A stretch of 64,000 nt of DNA from an uncultured Muribaculaceae bacterium (GTDB taxonomy: Bacteria > Bacteroidota > Bacteroidia > Bacteroidales > Muribaculaceae): the NCBI GenBank assembly GCA_910579185.1, contig CAJTTG010000001.1, positions 310,001-374,000 of the forward strand, in the 5' to 3' direction. Below the pieces are notes generated by a model. It did no database searches. It saw nothing but the letters and a program-made list of their open reading frames with translations, and had not been told where the DNA came from. Every line of letters starts with the position of its first letter. Positions within the stretch are counted from its first letter, which is position 1. Positions 61,735 through 64,000 of the stretch are shown in pieces. The position numbers and the translations under genes were made by a program.

Positions 61735-62637
61735 ATGGAGCTACGACAACTTAAATCATTCCTGCGCGTTGCTGAAACACTGAACTTCTCAGAGGCCGCA
61801 AAGTCATTATGCATGACCCAAAGCACATTGTCGCAACAGATAAAGCAGTTGGAAGCGGACCTTGACGTTCAGCTGCTGATCAGGACAAGCCACAATGTAG
61901 CATTAACTGAAGCCGGAACAGAGCTCATCCGCTTTGCCAGACAAGCCATAGACAGTGCCGAATTGTGCCGCACGCGGATCAATGATCTCAAAACAGTAAG
62001 ATGTGGCAAACTCAATATTGGTGTCACCTACTCTTTCAGTTCCATACTGACGGAAACACTTGTCACATTCATGAAATGCTTTCCAAATGTCAGGCTAAAC
62101 ATATACTATCGTCCAATGTCGGAGCTAATGGAAATGCTTCGCTCCCGAACTGTGGACTTTGTCCTTGCTTTCAGGCCAAATGACTTAATGACAGATATCA
62201 ATTCCAGAGTATTATTCCAGAGCCACCTTTCAGCAATAGTCGGAGATGGGCATCCCTTGGCCTCTCAAGATAAAGTAACACTCAGCCAACTGTCAAGTTA
62301 CCATTTCGCCATGCCGGCAAAAGGTCTGCAAGCCAGGAACGCCTTTGATAAAATTGCACATCATTATGGTCTGAACCTCAATATTCGCATAGAACTCAAC
62401 GAGGTGGACATTCTACTAAAGCTAATCCGCCAGAACCGACTTGTCACTATCCTTGCAGAAACATCCGCCGATGGCGAGGCCGGAATAAAAGCTATTCCCA
62501 TAGATACCCCGGAGAACGAAATGGCCGGATGCGTCCATACATTAAAAGACTCCTACCACAAGAAGTCCATGTACGAATTCCTGGATTTACTCAGCGAGTC
62601 TGTAGCTGTCAGAAAACGAGTGGAAGCATGGCTTTAA
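61735..62637 (+). CDS. LysR-family transcriptional regulator
   Basis: A 300-residue regulator. The N-terminal winged helix-turn-helix is canonical (MELRQLKSFLRVAETLNFSE, AAKSLCMTQSTLSQQIKQLE, LLIRTSHNVALTEAG). The C-terminal effector domain (about 90-300) has the two-lobe periplasmic-binding-like pattern (LNIGVTYSFSSILTETLVTF, VLFQSHLSAIVGDGHPLAS). It is placed between exporter genes and the ThrA-type kinase, transcribed in the same direction, so it may control one or both in response to an amino acid or related metabolite. The effector is unknown and the regulatory target is inferred from position. Confidence 0.9.
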   Translation: MELRQLKSFLRVAETLNFSEAAKSLCMTQSTLSQQIKQLEADLDVQLLIRTSHNVALTEAGTELIRFARQAIDSAELCRTRINDLKTVRCGKLNIGVTYSFSSILTETLVTFMKCFPNVRLNIYYRPMSELMEMLRSRTVDFVLAFRPNDLMTDINSRVLFQSHLSAIVGDGHPLASQDKVTLSQLSSYHFAMPAKGLQARNAFDKIAHHYGLNLNIRIELNEVDILLKLIRQNRLVTILAETSADGEAGIKAIPIDTPENEMAGCVHTLKDSYHKKSMYEFLDLLSESVAVRKRVEAWL

Positions 62638-62676
62638 CTCTACACGGGCAATACGTCCAACACATTTCCATCCATC

Positions 62677-62707
62677 TTGATTATTTGCAGAATAATAACT
62701 ACCTTTG
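62677..62707 (+). promoter_or_regulatory. promoter of the ThrA-type gene
   Basis: TTG at 62677-62679, a 20-bp spacer and TACCTTTG at 62700-62707 match the Bacteroidota consensus. Transcription would start near 62713, leaving a leader of about 70 nt before the ATG at 62784 that contains a hairpin. Confidence 0.55.
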
Positions 62708-62722
62708 TCCAATATTCCGAAT

Positions 62723-62749
62723 TGAGCCATGACCAATAATCATGGCTCA
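62723..62749 (+). promoter_or_regulatory. hairpin in the thrA leader or LysR terminator
   Basis: TGAGCCATGA (62723-62732) pairs with TCATGGCTCA (62740-62749), a perfect 10-bp stem and 7-base loop. It lies downstream of the candidate promoter and upstream of the start codon. It could be an attenuator-type element or the terminator of the LysR gene read from upstream; the flanking sequence after it (GACTAATTTAAATTTT) has a weak T tract. Confidence 0.55.
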
Positions 62750-62783
62750 TGACTAATTTAAATTTTAGGTACTTAAAACTGAA

Positions 62784-64000
62784 ATGAAAGTATTAAAATT
62801 CGGAGGAACATCGGTCGGAACAATCGACAGCCTCCGGAATGTCAAATCTATCGTTGAGCAAAACGATGAGCAGACCATTGTTGTGGTTTCTGCTCTCGGC
62901 GGCCTGACAGACCGGCTCATTGCCACAGCAAAAAAAGCAGCTGAAGGTGGCGACGCATATTATCCAGATTTTGAGGCAATGGTTGCACGCCATCACGATA
63001 TAATAAACGGAATGGTTCCGGCAGAATCAATCCGGGAAGTGACGGCCATAGCTGACACACTTCTTGGAGAACTCGGAAACATCTACAAAGGAGTCAGCCT
63101 CATTAAAGATCTATCGCCAAGGTCACTCGACATCATAGTCAGCTATGGCGAAAGACTATCGAGTACGATAATATCCTACATCATAAAGGATGCCGTGCTC
63201 ATGGACTCGCGCAATTTCATCAAAACGCTCGACCAATTCGGGAAACATATCCTTGACAATGATTCGACCCAACATCTGATTCATCAGAATTTTGACAACG
63301 CTGATTACAAAGTAGCTGTAGTCCCGGGCTTCATCTCTACGGATGCTAACAACGACATCACGAATCTTGGCCGAGGTGGCAGCGACTACACCGCAGCCAT
63401 TCTTGCGGCAGCGCTCGACGCACGGGTTCTTGAAATATGGACAGATGTGGATGGTTTCATGACCGCAGATCCTCGTATAATCGACAATACATACGTCATC
63501 GACCATCTCTCATTCATCGAGGCCATGGAGCTGTGCAACTTCGGAGCAAAGGTGATATATCCGCCTACAATATATCCGGTATTCCATAAAAACATCCCGA
63601 TATATATCAAAAACACGTTCAACCCGACTGCACCCGGGACATGTATCAGCGAGCAACGTCCAGCTCCGGAAAGCAAGGATATAAAGGGAATCTCTTCAAT
63701 CAACGATACTTGCCTGATCACAGTATCAGGACTATGCATGGTCGGTGTGATCGGTGTAAATGCACGTATATTCAACGCCCTGGCCCGACAAGGCGTCAGT
63801 GTGTTCCTCGTATCACAGGCATCAAGTGAGAACACTACATCGTTTGCCGTACGTAATGCAGATGCCGAACGCGCTGTCAGCGCACTTGAAACTGAGTTTA
63901 TGGCTGAATTGCAGACCGGCGAACTAAATCCGATGCAGGTTGAACACAACCTTGCCACAGTGGCTGTAGTCGGAGAGAACATGCGTCATGCATCCGGAGT
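62784..64000 (+). CDS. thrA: ThrA-type aspartate kinase (likely bifunctional with homoserine dehydrogenase), 3'-truncated by window
   Basis: The first 405 residues of an aspartokinase that continues past the window edge. Motifs: MKVLKFGGTSVGTIDSLRNV at the start, SPRSLDIIVSYGERLSS, NLGRGGSDYTAAILAAALDA and EIWTDVDGFMTADPR. The regulatory part (LCMVGVIGVNARIFNALARQ, VSVFLVSQASSENTTSFAVR) and the second ACT start (NLATVAVVGENMRHASG) match the ThrA/MetL pattern rather than LysC, so a homoserine dehydrogenase domain is expected beyond the edge. That would make it the threonine/methionine-branch enzyme, feeding homoserine. The ATG at 62784 follows a promoter and a leader hairpin. Confidence 0.88.
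   Translation, partial: MKVLKFGGTSVGTIDSLRNVKSIVEQNDEQTIVVVSALGGLTDRLIATAKKAAEGGDAYYPDFEAMVARHHDIINGMVPAESIREVTAIADTLLGELGNIYKGVSLIKDLSPRSLDIIVSYGERLSSTIISYIIKDAVLMDSRNFIKTLDQFGKHILDNDSTQHLIHQNFDNADYKVAVVPGFISTDANNDITNLGRGGSDYTAAILAAALDARVLEIWTDVDGFMTADPRIIDNTYVIDHLSFIEAMELCNFGAKVIYPPTIYPVFHKNIPIYIKNTFNPTAPGTCISEQRPAPESKDIKGISSINDTCLITVSGLCMVGVIGVNARIFNALARQGVSVFLVSQASSENTTSFAVRNADAERAVSALETEFMAELQTGELNPMQVEHNLATVAVVGENMRHASG

Noticed and set aside
62729..62752. Seven-codon frame MTNNHGS in the thrA leader
   Set aside because: It lies inside the hairpin and is not enriched in threonine or isoleucine, so a classical leader-peptide attenuator is not supported.
1..64000. CRISPR arrays, insertion sequences or prophage clusters
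   Set aside because: No regularly spaced repeats with spacers, no transposase, integrase or phage structural genes were found by reading the window.

Overview
The window looks like chromosomal DNA from a gut-type Bacteroidales bacterium, probably near Muribaculaceae or Bacteroides. Evidence: upstream regions repeatedly carry the Bacteroidota promoter -7 element TAnnTTTG, often with a TTG/TTTG element 19-21 bp upstream; Shine-Dalgarno sites are not apparent; many lineage-typical families occur (DUF4270, DUF4286, DUF4136, DUF4369-thioredoxin, GH92, BtuG-like beta-propeller). It is mostly housekeeping DNA. No insertion sequence, prophage module or CRISPR array is seen.

Layout. 1-3.2 kb: a truncated gene of uncertain strand, a GT2 glycosyltransferase, a DUF4286 protein, ruvC and a ROK-family protein. 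3.3-5.6 kb (minus): superoxide dismutase, a secreted alpha/beta hydrolase and a DUF4136 lipoprotein. 5.8-8.0 kb: putrescine synthesis from agmatine (aguA, aguB) behind a small acidic protein. 8.0-15.5 kb (minus): lysA-lysC, then clpP-clpX-recQ-ftsE. 15.6-22.2 kb: GH92 mannosidase, glutamine-dependent nadE, a small outer-membrane barrel and an acyl-CoA ligase. 22.4-30.2 kb (plus): thioredoxin lipoprotein, pheS, crcB, nth, tilS, tdk, DUF3108 protein, 5'-nucleotidase. 30.2-36.3 kb: a His/Cys-rich secreted protein followed by a complete adaptor-RND-TolC metal-type efflux system. 36.3-42 kb: a long RelA/SpoT protein, a lipoprotein, engB, RNase P RNA and a type II NADH dehydrogenase.

42.1-50.6 kb: a TPR protein converging on a tight seven-gene minus operon (DsbD-alpha-like protein, dsbD, mazG, a secreted protein, topB, NUDIX hydrolase, Cys-rich membrane protein). 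50.8-53.1 kb: an orphan half glycogen-synthase-like protein, a DUF4270 lipoprotein and tRNA-Thr(CGU), followed by clustered TGATACA repeats. 53.3-56.8 kb: a cobalamin-riboswitch-controlled btuG-btuB vitamin B12 uptake operon. 56.9-60 kb: nagB, and divergently a degenerate-NagB/PIG-L fusion. 60.1-64 kb: a split ThrE-type exporter, a LysR regulator and the start of a ThrA-type aspartokinase.

Functional links. Lysine and threonine branches have separate aspartokinases (LysC with LysA; ThrA-type near a threonine/serine exporter). Vitamin B12 uptake, amino-sugar and mannoside use fit a host-associated gut lifestyle. The points most worth a second look are the degenerate-NagB/PIG-L fusion, the repeat cluster beside tRNA-Thr, the half glycogen-synthase protein, the RSH protein with Rel-type synthetase motif but lost hydrolase motif, the His/Cys-rich leader protein of the efflux operon and the hairpin in the thrA leader. 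I found no clearly new multi-gene system.
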